From Methylotenera sp. (GTDB taxonomy: Bacteria > Pseudomonadota > Gammaproteobacteria > Burkholderiales > Methylophilaceae): 64,000 nt of DNA. Under the pieces are notes generated by a model, which had not been told where the DNA came from, ran no database searches, and saw only the letters and a program-made list of their open reading frames with translations. A program made the translations under genes and the position numbers. Location: assembly GCF_030684185.1 (NCBI RefSeq), contig NZ_JAUXOY010000014.1:32001-96000 (forward strand), read 5' to 3'. Of the stretch, positions 10,323 to 18,831 are shown one piece after another (the stretch's first letter is position 1; every line of letters begins with the position of its first letter).

Positions 10323-11813
10323 ATGCACATTCACATTTTAGGTATCTGCGGTACATTCATGGGCGGCATTGCCGTATTGGCAAAAGCGGCAGGGCATCGA
10401 GTTACAGGCTGTGATGCCAATGTTTACCCGCCGATGAGTACACAATTAGAATCTCAGGGCATTGAGCTTATTGAAGGATTCGACCCTGCTCAAATTAAAC
10501 TTAATCCTGACATCTACGTGATTGGTAATGTCGTATCGCGCGGTAATCCGTTGATGGAGGAGATACTCAACCGTGGTTTACCCTATATTTCTGGTCCGCA
10601 ATGGCTGGCAGAGAACGTGCTACAAGGTAAGTGGGTACTAGCCGTTGCGGGTACGCATGGTAAAACAACGACTTCATCCATGCTGGCATGGATACTGGAA
10701 TATGCAGGTTTAGCACCTGGTTTTTTAATCGGTGGAGTGCCTGAAAATTTTTCAGTTTCTGCTCGGCTGTCGCTAGTGCCGCCGCTTATGGTTCGACAAA
10801 CTCACCACGAACGGAATAAAGAAGGTGTCGTTCGCCCTGAGCTTGTCGCTCGCCCTGAGCTAGTCGAAGGGTCACCGTTCTTTGTGATTGAGGCAGATGA
10901 ATACGATACAGCATTTTTTGATAAGCGCTCAAAATTCGTGCATTACCGCCCACGCACAGCGGTATTAAATAATCTGGAATTCGATCACGCTGATATTTTT
11001 GAAGATTTAGGCGCGATTGAAAAACAGTTTCATCATTTGGTGCGTACCGTTCCGCAGCAAGGCCTGGTGGTAATGAATGGCAAAGAGACTAGCCTGCAAC
11101 GAGTCATTGATAAAGGCTGTTGGACGCCAGTCGAGAAATTTGGCACGGAAACAGACTGGCAGTCTGCCAATGCCCAAGGTGATGGAAGTTTTGATGTGTA
11201 CTATAGAAATGAAAATGAAAGTTCTGGGAAATTACAAGGCCATGTTGCGTGGAGTTTACTAGGGGAACACAACCGCATGAATGCATTGGCGAGCATTGCC
11301 GCCGCGCGTCATGCTGGTGTTGCGGTTGAAGTGAGTATTGCTGCATTAACAGAATTTAAAAATGTAAAACGCCGCATGGAAATCCGAGGCGTAGTGAACG
11401 GCATCACGGTATATGATGACTTTGCGCATCACCCCACAGCCATTACTACTACAGTGGCTGGCTTGCGAAGCAAAGTGGGGGCTTTTAAAATAACAGGCGC
11501 GCGCATATTGGCTGTGTTAGAGCCGCGCTCTAATACCATGAAGCTGGGTGTAATGAAGAGCGCTTTACCCGCCAGTTTGCAAGAGGCAGATTTGGTTTTT
11601 TGCTATGGTGCGAATTTAGGCTGGGATGCAGTTGAGGCGCTTTCGGCAATTAAAGACAAAGCTACGGTATATGAAGATTTAAATATCATGGTTGCAGCGA
11701 TTACAGAAGTAGCACAAGCTGGTGATTATGTGCTGGTGATGAGCAATGGCGGTTTTGGTGGTGTGCATCAAAAAATATTAGATGCGTTACGAGTTAAATT
11801 TCAAGTAGAGTGA
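10323..11813 (+). CDS. mpl: UDP-N-acetylmuramate:L-Ala-gamma-D-Glu-meso-DAP ligase, with an in-frame repeat insertion
   Basis: Mpl re-attaches recycled murein tripeptide to UDP-MurNAc in the cytoplasm. The Mur-ligase N-terminal domain (HIHILGICGTFMGG), ATP loop GTHGKTTT near residue 110, and central motifs FVIEADEYD and NNLEFDHADIF are intact. The ATG at 10323 is chosen because it directly starts the conserved domain; an upstream TTG inside metH is less likely. Oddly, residues about 150-183 (34 residues, including VRPELVARPELVEG) are encoded by REP-like repeat DNA and interrupt a normally short loop between SARL and SPFFVIEADEYD. The insert is a multiple of three and keeps the frame. AmpG at 47.9 kb and DacA serve the same peptidoglycan recycling/remodelling theme. 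Confidence 0.94.
   Translation: MHIHILGICGTFMGGIAVLAKAAGHRVTGCDANVYPPMSTQLESQGIELIEGFDPAQIKLNPDIYVIGNVVSRGNPLMEEILNRGLPYISGPQWLAENVLQGKWVLAVAGTHGKTTTSSMLAWILEYAGLAPGFLIGGVPENFSVSARLSLVPPLMVRQTHHERNKEGVVRPELVARPELVEGSPFFVIEADEYDTAFFDKRSKFVHYRPRTAVLNNLEFDHADIFEDLGAIEKQFHHLVRTVPQQGLVVMNGKETSLQRVIDKGCWTPVEKFGTETDWQSANAQGDGSFDVYYRNENESSGKLQGHVAWSLLGEHNRMNALASIAAARHAGVAVEVSIAALTEFKNVKRRMEIRGVVNGITVYDDFAHHPTAITTTVAGLRSKVGAFKITGARILAVLEPRSNTMKLGVMKSALPASLQEADLVFCYGANLGWDAVEALSAIKDKATVYEDLNIMVAAITEVAQAGDYVLVMSNGGFGGVHQKILDALRVKFQVE
10770..10871 (+). repeat. REP-like element inserted in frame within mpl
   Basis: About 102 bases carrying several copies of the window's REP-like core: GTTCGACAAACTCACC near 10791, then GCCCTGAGCTTGTCG and GCCCTGAGCTAGTCGAAGGG. 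Translation gives the peptide tell-tale RPELVEG. Boundaries are estimated from where the mpl protein leaves and regains family consensus. Confidence 0.8.
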
Positions 11814-11816
11814 AGC

Positions 11817-12815
11817 TTGGCTAATAAACTTAAAGAGATGGAAGCTAAAGCGTTGGCCTCGCTTATTGTTAAGTTAAAAACAATGGGCGTGATGACTATT
11901 GCAATTTGGCTATCACTATGGGCGCATGCGGCAATCTTGACAATTCACTTTGAACCAGAACTGAAAAAGTTTAGAGATGACTTACCAACTTTAGAAGTGA
12001 TGCTGGTTAATTCCAAAACTTTGACTGCGCCAGATAAGGCCGATGTGCTGGCGCAGGCCAATTTGGATCGTGGTGGCAATACGGATCAAAATCGCAAAAT
12101 GAAAACTGCTTTACCCGCTGTTAAGCAGCAAAAGGCAGAGTTTTCAGTTAAGCCCATGGCCGAAGTAAAGGCTGGGAAGAAAGCAGCCAAACTAACGGCA
12201 GAAGAAACTAAAGAACAAAAGCATGTAGCTGAGCTTGAAAAACAAGCCCAAGAATTAATGACGCAACTTAATTCTTCAAACAAAGTAGAGTCTCAGCCAG
12301 TACAAAAAGCGGCCGCCAAAGAAGCCGAGATGGGTAGCCAGGAGTCGCCGAGTAAAGTGCTTAATATGCGTGATTTAACAACTATGGCGCTAGAAATGGA
12401 TAGGCTGGAAGCGATTATTGCAAAACAGCAAGACGAGTATCAAAAGCGCCCTAAAAAACGATTTTTGGGCGCACGTGCTAAAGAGGCGAGTGATGCAATG
12501 TACCTTGATGCATGGCGACAAAAAGTGGAGCGTATTGGTAATATGAATTACCCGGAGGCTGCAAAAGCGCAGAAAATATATGGCCAATTGCGCATGACGG
12601 TATCAATTAAGTCCGATGGTAGTATTGATAGCATTGTGATTGATAAAAGCTCTGGCTCGAAAATATTGGATAAAGCGGCTAGAGATATCGTTAATATGGC
12701 GGCACCCTATTCAGCATTTTCGCCAGAAATGAAAAAAACCACCGATATTTTGGGCATCACGCGTACTTGGACATTTACACAAGAAGATATGCTTGCGACT
12801 AAAGGCGCGGATTGA
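11817..12815 (+). CDS. TonB-family energy transducer protein
   Basis: A 332-residue protein with one N-terminal membrane segment (about residues 22-45) containing the TonB S-x3-H motif (SLWAH). A long Lys/Ala/Glu-rich periplasmic region follows, then a C-terminal TonB-like domain (YGQLRMTVSIKSDGSI, with terminal RTWTFTQ). TonB proteins carry proton-motive energy from ExbB/ExbD to outer-membrane transporters; no exbBD or TonB-dependent receptor is in the window. The start is TTG at 11817, 3 bases after the mpl stop; ATG at 11838 is an alternative with the same frame. It probably forms an operon with mpl and the downstream ferredoxin. Confidence 0.8.
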   Translation: MANKLKEMEAKALASLIVKLKTMGVMTIAIWLSLWAHAAILTIHFEPELKKFRDDLPTLEVMLVNSKTLTAPDKADVLAQANLDRGGNTDQNRKMKTALPAVKQQKAEFSVKPMAEVKAGKKAAKLTAEETKEQKHVAELEKQAQELMTQLNSSNKVESQPVQKAAAKEAEMGSQESPSKVLNMRDLTTMALEMDRLEAIIAKQQDEYQKRPKKRFLGARAKEASDAMYLDAWRQKVERIGNMNYPEAAKAQKIYGQLRMTVSIKSDGSIDSIVIDKSSGSKILDKAARDIVNMAAPYSAFSPEMKKTTDILGITRTWTFTQEDMLATKGAD

Positions 12816-12817
12816 AT

Positions 12818-13129
12818 ATGACCCACTACTTTCAATACCACGTATTCTTCTGCCTTAACCAACGCGAAGACGGGTCAGCGTGCTGCATGGATAAAGGCGC
12901 GGAAGCCGCATTTGACCACATGAAAGCCAGCGTCAAAAAATTGGGTTTAAATGGTAAAGATAAAGTGCGCATTAACCGAGCAGGCTGTTTTGACCGCTGT
13001 GGCGAAGGGCCGCTTTTGGTGGTTTATCCGCAAGCGGTTTGGTACACATTTGTTGATGTTGATGACATCGATGAAATTATTGAAAGTCATTTAGTCAATG
13101 GCAAAGTAGTAGAGCGGCTCGTTGTGTAG
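12818..13129 (+). CDS. Thioredoxin-like [2Fe-2S] ferredoxin
   Basis: About 103 residues with the cysteine pattern of thioredoxin-fold 2Fe-2S proteins: one Cys in VFFCLNQR, a pair in GSACCMD, and CFDRC near residue 58. C-terminal VVYPQAVWYTFVDVDD matches the family of small Shethna-like ferredoxins found widely in Proteobacteria. Its electron partner is unknown. The reading frame opens at a TTG overlapping the tonB-like stop; I prefer the ATG at 12818. It is the last gene of the mpl-tonB-ferredoxin run and is followed by a strong hairpin terminator. Confidence 0.85.
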   Translation: MTHYFQYHVFFCLNQREDGSACCMDKGAEAAFDHMKASVKKLGLNGKDKVRINRAGCFDRCGEGPLLVVYPQAVWYTFVDVDDIDEIIESHLVNGKVVERLVV

Positions 13130-13143
13130 TGCTGTTTTATTGT

Positions 13144-13587
13144 TTAGCTTGCGGATGTACTCAAGGCGCATTGAATATGCGCCTTAATTTTTTCCGCAAG
13201 TAATGTTATGGTGAGTTCGTTAAGTGGGGTAGCGGCGCTCTCACGCATTACCTCACCCCAATGGGAATTGGGAAAATGCTTGTCGTTATCAAAACGTGGA
13301 ATCACATGCCAATGCACATGTGGCGTTTTATTGCCTAGGCTGGCGAGATTGATTTTATCTGGATTCACAAGTTCTCGCAGCGCAGTTTCTACTGCAAATA
13401 CTACCTTCATCATGCGCGCTCGGTTAAGTGGCGTTAAATCCGTCATTTCTTTTACATGCTCGAGCAGTTCAACGCGGCAATAGGCGGGATAGTCAGTATC
13501 GCCAAGTAACACCACGCGACAAAAATCATCCCGCCATAATATTTTGTGAGTGGATGGGATACATAGTACGCAGGATTCTTTATTCAT
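13144..13587 (-). CDS. HIT-family nucleotide-binding protein
   Basis: A 147-residue histidine-triad protein with the catalytic HxHxH segment in HVHWHVIPRF. HIT proteins hydrolyse nucleotide phosphoramidates or dinucleoside polyphosphates. The N-terminus CVLCIPSTHKILW resembles proteobacterial HIT proteins with a short CxxC-like start. Its last codons double as the terminator of the opposing operon. It lies about 170 bases downstream of nadA, with two REP-like copies between. Substrate not predictable. Confidence 0.88.
   Translation of the reverse strand: MNKESCVLCIPSTHKILWRDDFCRVVLLGDTDYPAYCRVELLEHVKEMTDLTPLNRARMMKVVFAVETALRELVNPDKINLASLGNKTPHVHWHVIPRFDNDKHFPNSHWGEVMRESAATPLNELTITLLAEKIKAHIQCALSTSAS
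13163..13193 (+). terminator. Rho-independent terminator of the mpl-ferredoxin run, inside the HIT gene
   Basis: AAGGCGCAT (13163-13171), loop TGAAT, ATGCGCCTT (13177-13185), then AATTTTTT: a 9-bp perfect stem and a T tract on the plus strand. It lies within the last codons of the convergent HIT gene. Confidence 0.85.
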
Positions 13588-13614
13588 ATAATAGGCTTTA
13601 ATTTAACGCTGCAT

Positions 13615-13753
13615 CCCTTCGACAAGCTTCTCGCATGAATAATGAGCTTTAGCTCATATATTCTGCGGTGATGCCAAGCACTGGTACAGGGAACGAAGTT
13701 TCTATAAATATTTACATGTCGCCAAAATCTGCTCCCTGAGCTTGTCGAAGGGA
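13615..13753. repeat. REP-like repeat pair between nadA and the HIT gene
   Basis: CCCTTCGACAAGCTTCTCGC at 13615 and TCCCTGAGCTTGTCGAAGGG at 13733-13752 are inverted copies of the same element. Between them is a smaller perfect palindrome, ATGAGCT-TT-AGCTCAT (13642-13657). Confidence 0.8.
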
Positions 13754-13756
13754 GAT

Positions 13757-14884
13757 CTAAGAAGCAGCCAACATGCGATCTAAGGTCAGCTTGGCAAGCT
13801 TGGCATCATGTGCAGGCACTTTGATTTGATTGACTACATTGCCTTCTACCAAGTTTTCTAGTACCCATGCCAAATGTTGCGGGTCAATACGCGCCATAGT
13901 TGAACATTCGCAGACCACATGGCTCATAAATTGCACCAACTTACCTTGCGGTTTCATTTGCTCAGCTAAACGATTCACTAAGTTAAGCTCGGTGCCTACC
14001 AGCCATTTGGTGTTGGGTGGGGCATCTGTAACCGTTTTAAGAATATACTCAGTTGAACCAACATAATCGGAATTCAAACACACTTCAAACGGCGCTTCAG
14101 GGTGAGAAATCACAAAGCCATCAGGATGATCTTCACGGAATTTAGTGATATTTTGCAAACGAAACATTTGATGCACCGCGCAGTGGCCTTTCCACAGCAA
14201 GATTTTTGCATTTTTAATTTGTTCTTCGGTTAAGCCACCCATCGGTTGATCAGGATCCCAAATCGGCATCTGCTCAAGTGGAATACCCATTTTATGGCCA
14301 GACCATCTGCCCAGGTTTTGATCAGGGAAAAACAACACTTTTTCACGTTGTTTAAAACTCCATTCAAGGATTTTTGGTGCATTGGTGCTGGTGCACACAA
14401 TGCCGCCATGCTCGCCGCAGAATGCTTTAAGGTCTGCTGCTGAGTTAATGTAAGTGACAGGCGTGATGGTGTCGTCAAAATTAAGGACTTTGCTTAACTC
14501 GCGGTAGCTACGTTCAACTTTGGCAAGATTAGCCATGTCCGCCATGGAGCAGCCCGCAGCAAGGTCAGGTAATATCGCAATTTGATCCGGGCGGCTTAAA
14601 ATATCAGCCACCTCAGCCATAAAGTGCACGCCTAAAAACACGATATACTCAGCGTCTAAATCTTCACAATAGCGTGATAATTTAAGTGAGTCGCCTGTAT
14701 AGTCAGCATGGCGGTATACGCTCTCATTTTGGTAATGATGGCCTAAAATTACTAAGCGTTTGCCAAGCTTTTCTTTTGCGGCAATGATGCGACGTTGGCA
14801 GTCAGCATCTTCACTCGCCTGAAAACGTTCAAATTTAATAGGAATACTTTTTGCAGTGTTGGTATTGATGGTTTCTGTTTGCAT
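13757..14884 (-). CDS. nadA: Quinolinate synthase NadA
   Basis: 375 residues. NadA condenses iminoaspartate with dihydroxyacetone phosphate to quinolinate in NAD synthesis, using an oxygen-sensitive [4Fe-4S] cluster. Cysteines for the cluster lie in GCSMADM, GHCAVHQMF and VVCECSTMARI; substrate motifs LGHHYQNE and NSDYVGSTEYI are present. No nadB or nadC is in the window. The stop is immediately beyond a REP-like copy, so the repeat may cap the transcript end. Confidence 0.96.
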   Translation of the reverse strand: MQTETINTNTAKSIPIKFERFQASEDADCQRRIIAAKEKLGKRLVILGHHYQNESVYRHADYTGDSLKLSRYCEDLDAEYIVFLGVHFMAEVADILSRPDQIAILPDLAAGCSMADMANLAKVERSYRELSKVLNFDDTITPVTYINSAADLKAFCGEHGGIVCTSTNAPKILEWSFKQREKVLFFPDQNLGRWSGHKMGIPLEQMPIWDPDQPMGGLTEEQIKNAKILLWKGHCAVHQMFRLQNITKFREDHPDGFVISHPEAPFEVCLNSDYVGSTEYILKTVTDAPPNTKWLVGTELNLVNRLAEQMKPQGKLVQFMSHVVCECSTMARIDPQHLAWVLENLVEGNVVNQIKVPAHDAKLAKLTLDRMLAAS

Positions 14885-14923
14885 GGTTTTTACTTGATGA
14901 GCATTTCACTTCAAAGCAATAGT

Positions 14924-15376
14924 TTACAACTTTAAGCCGCGTCGTTCACCTAATTTACTCAGAGCATCTACATTTGTCCATGAAAAAACACGCTTAGCAG
15001 CCTCACGCCAATCTACCCATTCGTACCTTACATGTTCATCCGGTGCTAGTTTGATGGCTAATTCAGAAGGTAGTTCTAAGCCAAACAAATGTTCAGTGTT
15101 TTCAACAACGCCCGGTGCATAGCGATGACGCCAGTGCGGGTAAATTTCATAGACGTTTGAAACCTGCCAATCCTGCAAATTATAAGCAAGTGCATCTAAA
15201 CCGGTTTCTTCCAACACCTCGCGAATGGCGGCTTGTAAAGGCGTTTCATCGCCTTCTATACTGCCTGTGACTGATTGCCAAAAGCCTGCTTTATCAGCGC
15301 GCTCCATAATCAGTACCTGCAAATCAGAGGTATGAATAAGCACTAAGGCTGAGATTGGCGTTTTATAGGTTGTCAT
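14924..15376 (-). CDS. nudB: Dihydroneopterin triphosphate diphosphatase (Nudix)
   Basis: 150 residues from the ATG at 15376, the same length as E. coli NudB; the frame opens 22 codons earlier, but that extension is encoded by repeat DNA. The Nudix box GSIEGDETPLQAAIREVLEE matches Gx5Ex7REUxEExGU up to its final positions. NudB removes pyrophosphate from dihydroneopterin triphosphate in folate synthesis, fitting a folate-dependent C1 lifestyle. It follows ispH on the same strand, with a REP-like hairpin in the gap. Confidence 0.85.
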   Translation of the reverse strand: MTTYKTPISALVLIHTSDLQVLIMERADKAGFWQSVTGSIEGDETPLQAAIREVLEETGLDALAYNLQDWQVSNVYEIYPHWRHRYAPGVVENTEHLFGLELPSELAIKLAPDEHVRYEWVDWREAAKRVFSWTNVDALSKLGERRGLKL

Positions 15377-15404
15377 GAGATTAGTACAAAATACATCCGG
15401 TTTT

Positions 15405-15475
15405 TGTAGGAGCGAATTTATTCGCGATTCATGGTGAAACAAAGCAATATAATCGCGGATAAATCCGCTCCTACA
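15405..15475. repeat. Second REP family: inverted TGTAGGAGCG element between ispH and nudB
   Basis: Arms 15405-15429 (TGTAGGAGCGAATTTATTCG...) and 15451-15475 (...CGGATAAATCCGCTCCTACA) are inverted copies with few mismatches, separated by 21 bases. Each arm is itself a small palindrome (CGAATTTATTCG). The right arm supplies the TAG stop of ispH. The sequence is unrelated to the CCCTTCGACAAGCTCAGGG family. Confidence 0.82.
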
Positions 15476-16457
15476 TATTATTTTTTGCTTGCGTTAGGTT
15501 TTTAGGTAATTGAAATACGACACTTTCAATCACACCTTGTAATTCTTGTACATGGCCGGCACCAAGTTGCTGTAATTTAACAATCACTTCATTCACCAGT
15601 ATTTCTGGGGCTGATGCCCCCGCTGAAACGCCTATTTTTTTCTTGCCGACAAGCCATTCTGCTTTTAAATAACTGGCGTTATCAACCATATAGGCTTCAA
15701 TGCCTTGATTTGCAGCCACCTCTCGCAGGCGGTTTGAGTTAGAGCTATTCGGTGAGCCAACGATAATGACTAAGTCGCAATCCTTCGCCATAATTTTTAC
15801 CGCATCTTGGCGGTTTTGCGTGGCGTAACAAATGTCATCACTTTTTGGCGCATTAATTTCTGGAAACTTAGTCTTTAGTGCATTGATTACCTGCGCTGCA
15901 TCATCCATAGAAAGCGTGGTTTGCGTAACAAAAGCAAGCTTTAGTGGGTTCTTAACAGTTAATTTAGTCACATCTTCAGGCGTTTCTACTAAATATATGC
16001 CTGCATTCGCTGGGTCACCCTCAATCTGTCCCATAGTCCCTTCAACCTCGGGGTGCCCTTTATGACCTATCATGATGATTTCCATGCGGGCAGCACGCAT
16101 TTTAGCCACTTCGATATGCACTTTGGTCACGAGCGGGCAAGTGGCATCAAAGGCAGTTAAGCCCCTAGACTCCGCCTCTGCGCGCACTGCTTTAGAAACG
16201 CCATGCGCACTAAAAATTACAGTGCTGCCCGTAGGGATTTCATCTAGCTCTTCGACGAATACAGCTCCTTTGGCACGTAATTCATCTACAACAAATTTGT
16301 TATGTACAACTTCATGGCGTACATAAATCGGCGCACCAAACTTTTCTAACGCTTGCTCAACTATAATAATAGCGCGGTCTACACCCGCGCAAAAACCGCG
16401 CGGGTTGGCTAATAAAATATCGGCTGAAGTTTTTTCTGTTGAATTGTTATCTACCAT
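15471..16457 (-). CDS. ispH: 4-hydroxy-3-methylbut-2-enyl diphosphate reductase
   Basis: About 328 residues. IspH performs the last step of the MEP isoprenoid pathway with a [4Fe-4S] cluster. The three cluster cysteines lie in [23 protein letters not shown] and [11 protein letters not shown], and the E-containing SAGASAPE and STxxD-type substrate motifs are present. I use the ATG at 16457; a GTG two codons earlier also fits. The stop codon lies in a REP-like repeat, so the last codon or two may be repeat-derived. A promoter probably lies in the 90-base divergent gap to purU. Confidence 0.96.
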   Translation of the reverse strand: MVDNNSTEKTSADILLANPRGFCAGVDRAIIIVEQALEKFGAPIYVRHEVVHNKFVVDELRAKGAVFVEELDEIPTGSTVIFSAHGVSKAVRAEAESRGLTAFDATCPLVTKVHIEVAKMRAARMEIIMIGHKGHPEVEGTMGQIEGDPANAGIYLVETPEDVTKLTVKNPLKLAFVTQTTLSMDDAAQVINALKTKFPEINAPKSDDICYATQNRQDAVKIMAKDCDLVIIVGSPNSSNSNRLREVAANQGIEAYMVDNASYLKAEWLVGKKKIGVSAGASAPEILVNEVIVKLQQLGAGHVQELQGVIESVVFQLPKNLTQAKNNM

Positions 16458-16546
16458 ACACACTTTTTATTCATTAAATTCACTTAAGGTATAATGCACA
16501 TATTAACCTAAATTAGGGTGCGCTTTAAATTCACGCGTGCTGAAAC

Positions 16547-17431
16547 ATGAACAATATTAACGCAAAAAAAACTGCCGCTAAAAATACGGCAACACTATTA
16601 ATCACTTGTCCTGATAGCAAAGGCATTGTTGCCGCGATTGCTGATTTTTTGTATCAGCACAATGCCAACATTTTGCATGCAGATCAGCACCAAGATGCCG
16701 AAAACAACCTGTTTTTAATGCGTGTTGAGTGGGATTTAGCGGGCTTTACACTTTTGCCAGTTGATTTTCAGCAGCAGTTTTCGGCAATTGCCATTCGCTT
16801 TAATATGGAATGGCAGCTAAAGCTCTCACAAAAACCAGTGCGCGTCGCGATTATGGTTTCGCAATATGACCATTGTTTGGCCGATTTGTTGCATAGGCAT
16901 AAAAATGGTGAACTGGTCTGCGACATTCCGTTAATTATTAGTAACCATCGTGATACTGAGGCGCTGGCCAAGTTTTATAACGTAGATTTTCATTATATTC
17001 AGGTAAATAAAGACAATAAAGCTGCAGCAGAGGCCGAGCAGTTCGCTTTATTCGCGCAATATGAAATTGATTTAATCGTGCTGGCACGTTATATGCAAAT
17101 ATTATCGCCTGATTTTGTCGCGCGTTATCCTAAGCAGATTATCAATATTCATCACTCGTTTCTACCCGCGTTTATCGGTGCGCGGCCTTACCATCGCGCC
17201 TTTGAGCGTGGCGTGAAGCTAATTGGTGCAACAGCGCATTATGTGACAGAAGTGTTAGACGAAGGCCCGATTATTGAGCAGGATATAGACCGCATATCAC
17301 ATCGCGATCAGGTGGAAGATTTAATCCAAAAAGGACGTGATTTAGAGCGGATTGTACTTTCAAAAGCAGTAAGCTGGCATATTGAGAATCGTATTTTGCT
17401 TTATGCCAATAAAACAGTGATTTTTGACTAG
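16547..17431 (+). CDS. purU: Formyltetrahydrofolate deformylase
   Basis: 294 residues. An N-terminal ACT domain (LLITCPDSKGIVAAIADFL) precedes a formyltransferase fold with the catalytic Asn-His-Asp set in INIHHSFLPAFIGARPY and a C-terminal GATAHYVTEVLDEGPII. PurU hydrolyses 10-formyl-THF to formate and THF, balancing folate pools; in methylotrophs it can release formate from the folate C1 route. It has an extra Lys/Ala-rich N-terminal dozen residues. It is convergent with lysA, with REP-like sequence between. Confidence 0.95.
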   Translation: MNNINAKKTAAKNTATLLITCPDSKGIVAAIADFLYQHNANILHADQHQDAENNLFLMRVEWDLAGFTLLPVDFQQQFSAIAIRFNMEWQLKLSQKPVRVAIMVSQYDHCLADLLHRHKNGELVCDIPLIISNHRDTEALAKFYNVDFHYIQVNKDNKAAAEAEQFALFAQYEIDLIVLARYMQILSPDFVARYPKQIINIHHSFLPAFIGARPYHRAFERGVKLIGATAHYVTEVLDEGPIIEQDIDRISHRDQVEDLIQKGRDLERIVLSKAVSWHIENRILLYANKTVIFD

Positions 17432-17439
17432 ATTTATGC

Positions 17440-17519
17440 TCCCTGTGGTTCGACAAGCTCACCAACCAAGCCTGTCGAAGGACTCACCAACCGTGCAGTG
17501 CAACGAAATCGAAGGGTGG
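17440..17519. repeat. Degenerate REP-like cluster between purU and lysA
   Basis: Contains GGTTCGACAAGCTCACCAACC, CCTGTCGAAGGACTCACCAACC and AATCGAAGGGTGG, diverged copies of the same core. It lies exactly between two convergent stop codons, the usual REP location, and no other terminator is visible there. Confidence 0.7.
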
Positions 17520-17523
17520 CTAC

Positions 17524-18777
17524 TTAGGTTTCTGGCAGTATGTTTTCTAAAGCAAATAAATTAGCAATTTCTTCGCGTTTTCTAATTAAATGGCATGTAT
17601 CGCCATCCACCATCACCTCAGCCGCACGTGGACGCGTGTTGTAGTTGCTCGCCATGCTCATGCCGTAAGCACCGGCAGACATAATCGCCAGCAAATCGCC
17701 CTCCACTAAGGATAAATCTCTGTCGTGGCCTAAAAAATCACCGCTTTCACATACGGGCCCCACGATTTCATAGGTAAGTGCATTCGCGTCATTGCGCGGC
17801 TGAACTGCTTTAATATCATGGTAAGCGTCGTATAGCGCAGGGCGCATCAAGTCATTCATTGCCGCATCTACAATCGCAAAGTTTTTACTTTCAGTATGTT
17901 TTAAATACTCTACTTTTGTCAGTAAAACGCCCGCGTTGCCCACTAATGCCCGCCCCGGCTCAAATACCAGCTTGGTATTGCGGTTTCCCAGTTTTGCGCG
18001 CATGGCTGCAGCGTAATCTGTAAATTCAGGTGGCGTTTCATCGCTATAGCAAATGCCTATACCGCCGCCTGCATCAATGTGTTGAATAGAAATTCCATGT
18101 TGTTCAAGTGCATCAACCAGTAGCAACACTTTATCAAAAGCGTCTAAAAATGGTGACAGTTCGGTAATTTGCGAGCCTATATGGCAGTCAACGCCATGTA
18201 TCGAGATGCCAGGCATAGCCGCTGCCTGCAGGTAGATATTAAGCGCATCCTCATAGGCCACACCGAATTTATTGTTTTTCAAGCCTGTTGAAATATAAGG
18301 GTGCGTTTTTGCATCTACGTTCGGGTTAACACGAAGCGAAACAGGCGCTACCTTACCCATGTCGCTCGCTACTTTGTTAAGGCGTATTAGCTCGCTAGCT
18401 GATTCCACATTAAAGCAAAAAATGCCAGCATTGAGTGCAGCCTGCATTTCAGCTTCAGTTTTTCCTACGCCAGAAAAAACAATTTTCTTTGGGTCACCAC
18501 CTGCGGCTAAAACGCGCGCCAACTCACCGCCAGAAACAATATCAAACCCCGCACCAAGCTTAGCAAACAAGTTCAGAATAGCGAGGCTAGGATTAGCTTT
18601 AACTGCAAAACACACCAGGTGATTACTGCCCTTGAAACCCGCGCTGAAACTTTCAAAGGCATGAACAAGTGCAGATTTGGAATACACATAACATGGCGTG
18701 CCAAATGTGTCCGCAATAGTGTTAAGGGCCACGTTTTCAGCGTGTAAAGAATCATTTTTGAATATAAAAGAGTTCAC
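17524..18777 (-). CDS. lysA: Diaminopimelate decarboxylase
   Basis: 417 residues. A PLP-dependent fold-III decarboxylase making L-lysine from meso-diaminopimelate. The PLP lysine is in CFAVKANPSLAIL, the phosphate-binding glycines in HIDAGGGIG, and the active-site cysteine in GPVCESGDFLG. The start codon is GTG at 18777 with no strong ribosome site, 54 bases after lptM, a pairing (lptM-lysA) common in Proteobacteria. Confidence 0.96.
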   Translation of the reverse strand: MNSFIFKNDSLHAENVALNTIADTFGTPCYVYSKSALVHAFESFSAGFKGSNHLVCFAVKANPSLAILNLFAKLGAGFDIVSGGELARVLAAGGDPKKIVFSGVGKTEAEMQAALNAGIFCFNVESASELIRLNKVASDMGKVAPVSLRVNPNVDAKTHPYISTGLKNNKFGVAYEDALNIYLQAAAMPGISIHGVDCHIGSQITELSPFLDAFDKVLLLVDALEQHGISIQHIDAGGGIGICYSDETPPEFTDYAAAMRAKLGNRNTKLVFEPGRALVGNAGVLLTKVEYLKHTESKNFAIVDAAMNDLMRPALYDAYHDIKAVQPRNDANALTYEIVGPVCESGDFLGHDRDLSLVEGDLLAIMSAGAYGMSMASNYNTRPRAAEVMVDGDTCHLIRKREEIANLFALENILPET

Positions 18778-18831
18778 AGAAGTGGCTTATAAAGTTGAGT
18801 GGTATTTATGGAAAGTAAAATTAGCGATTTG

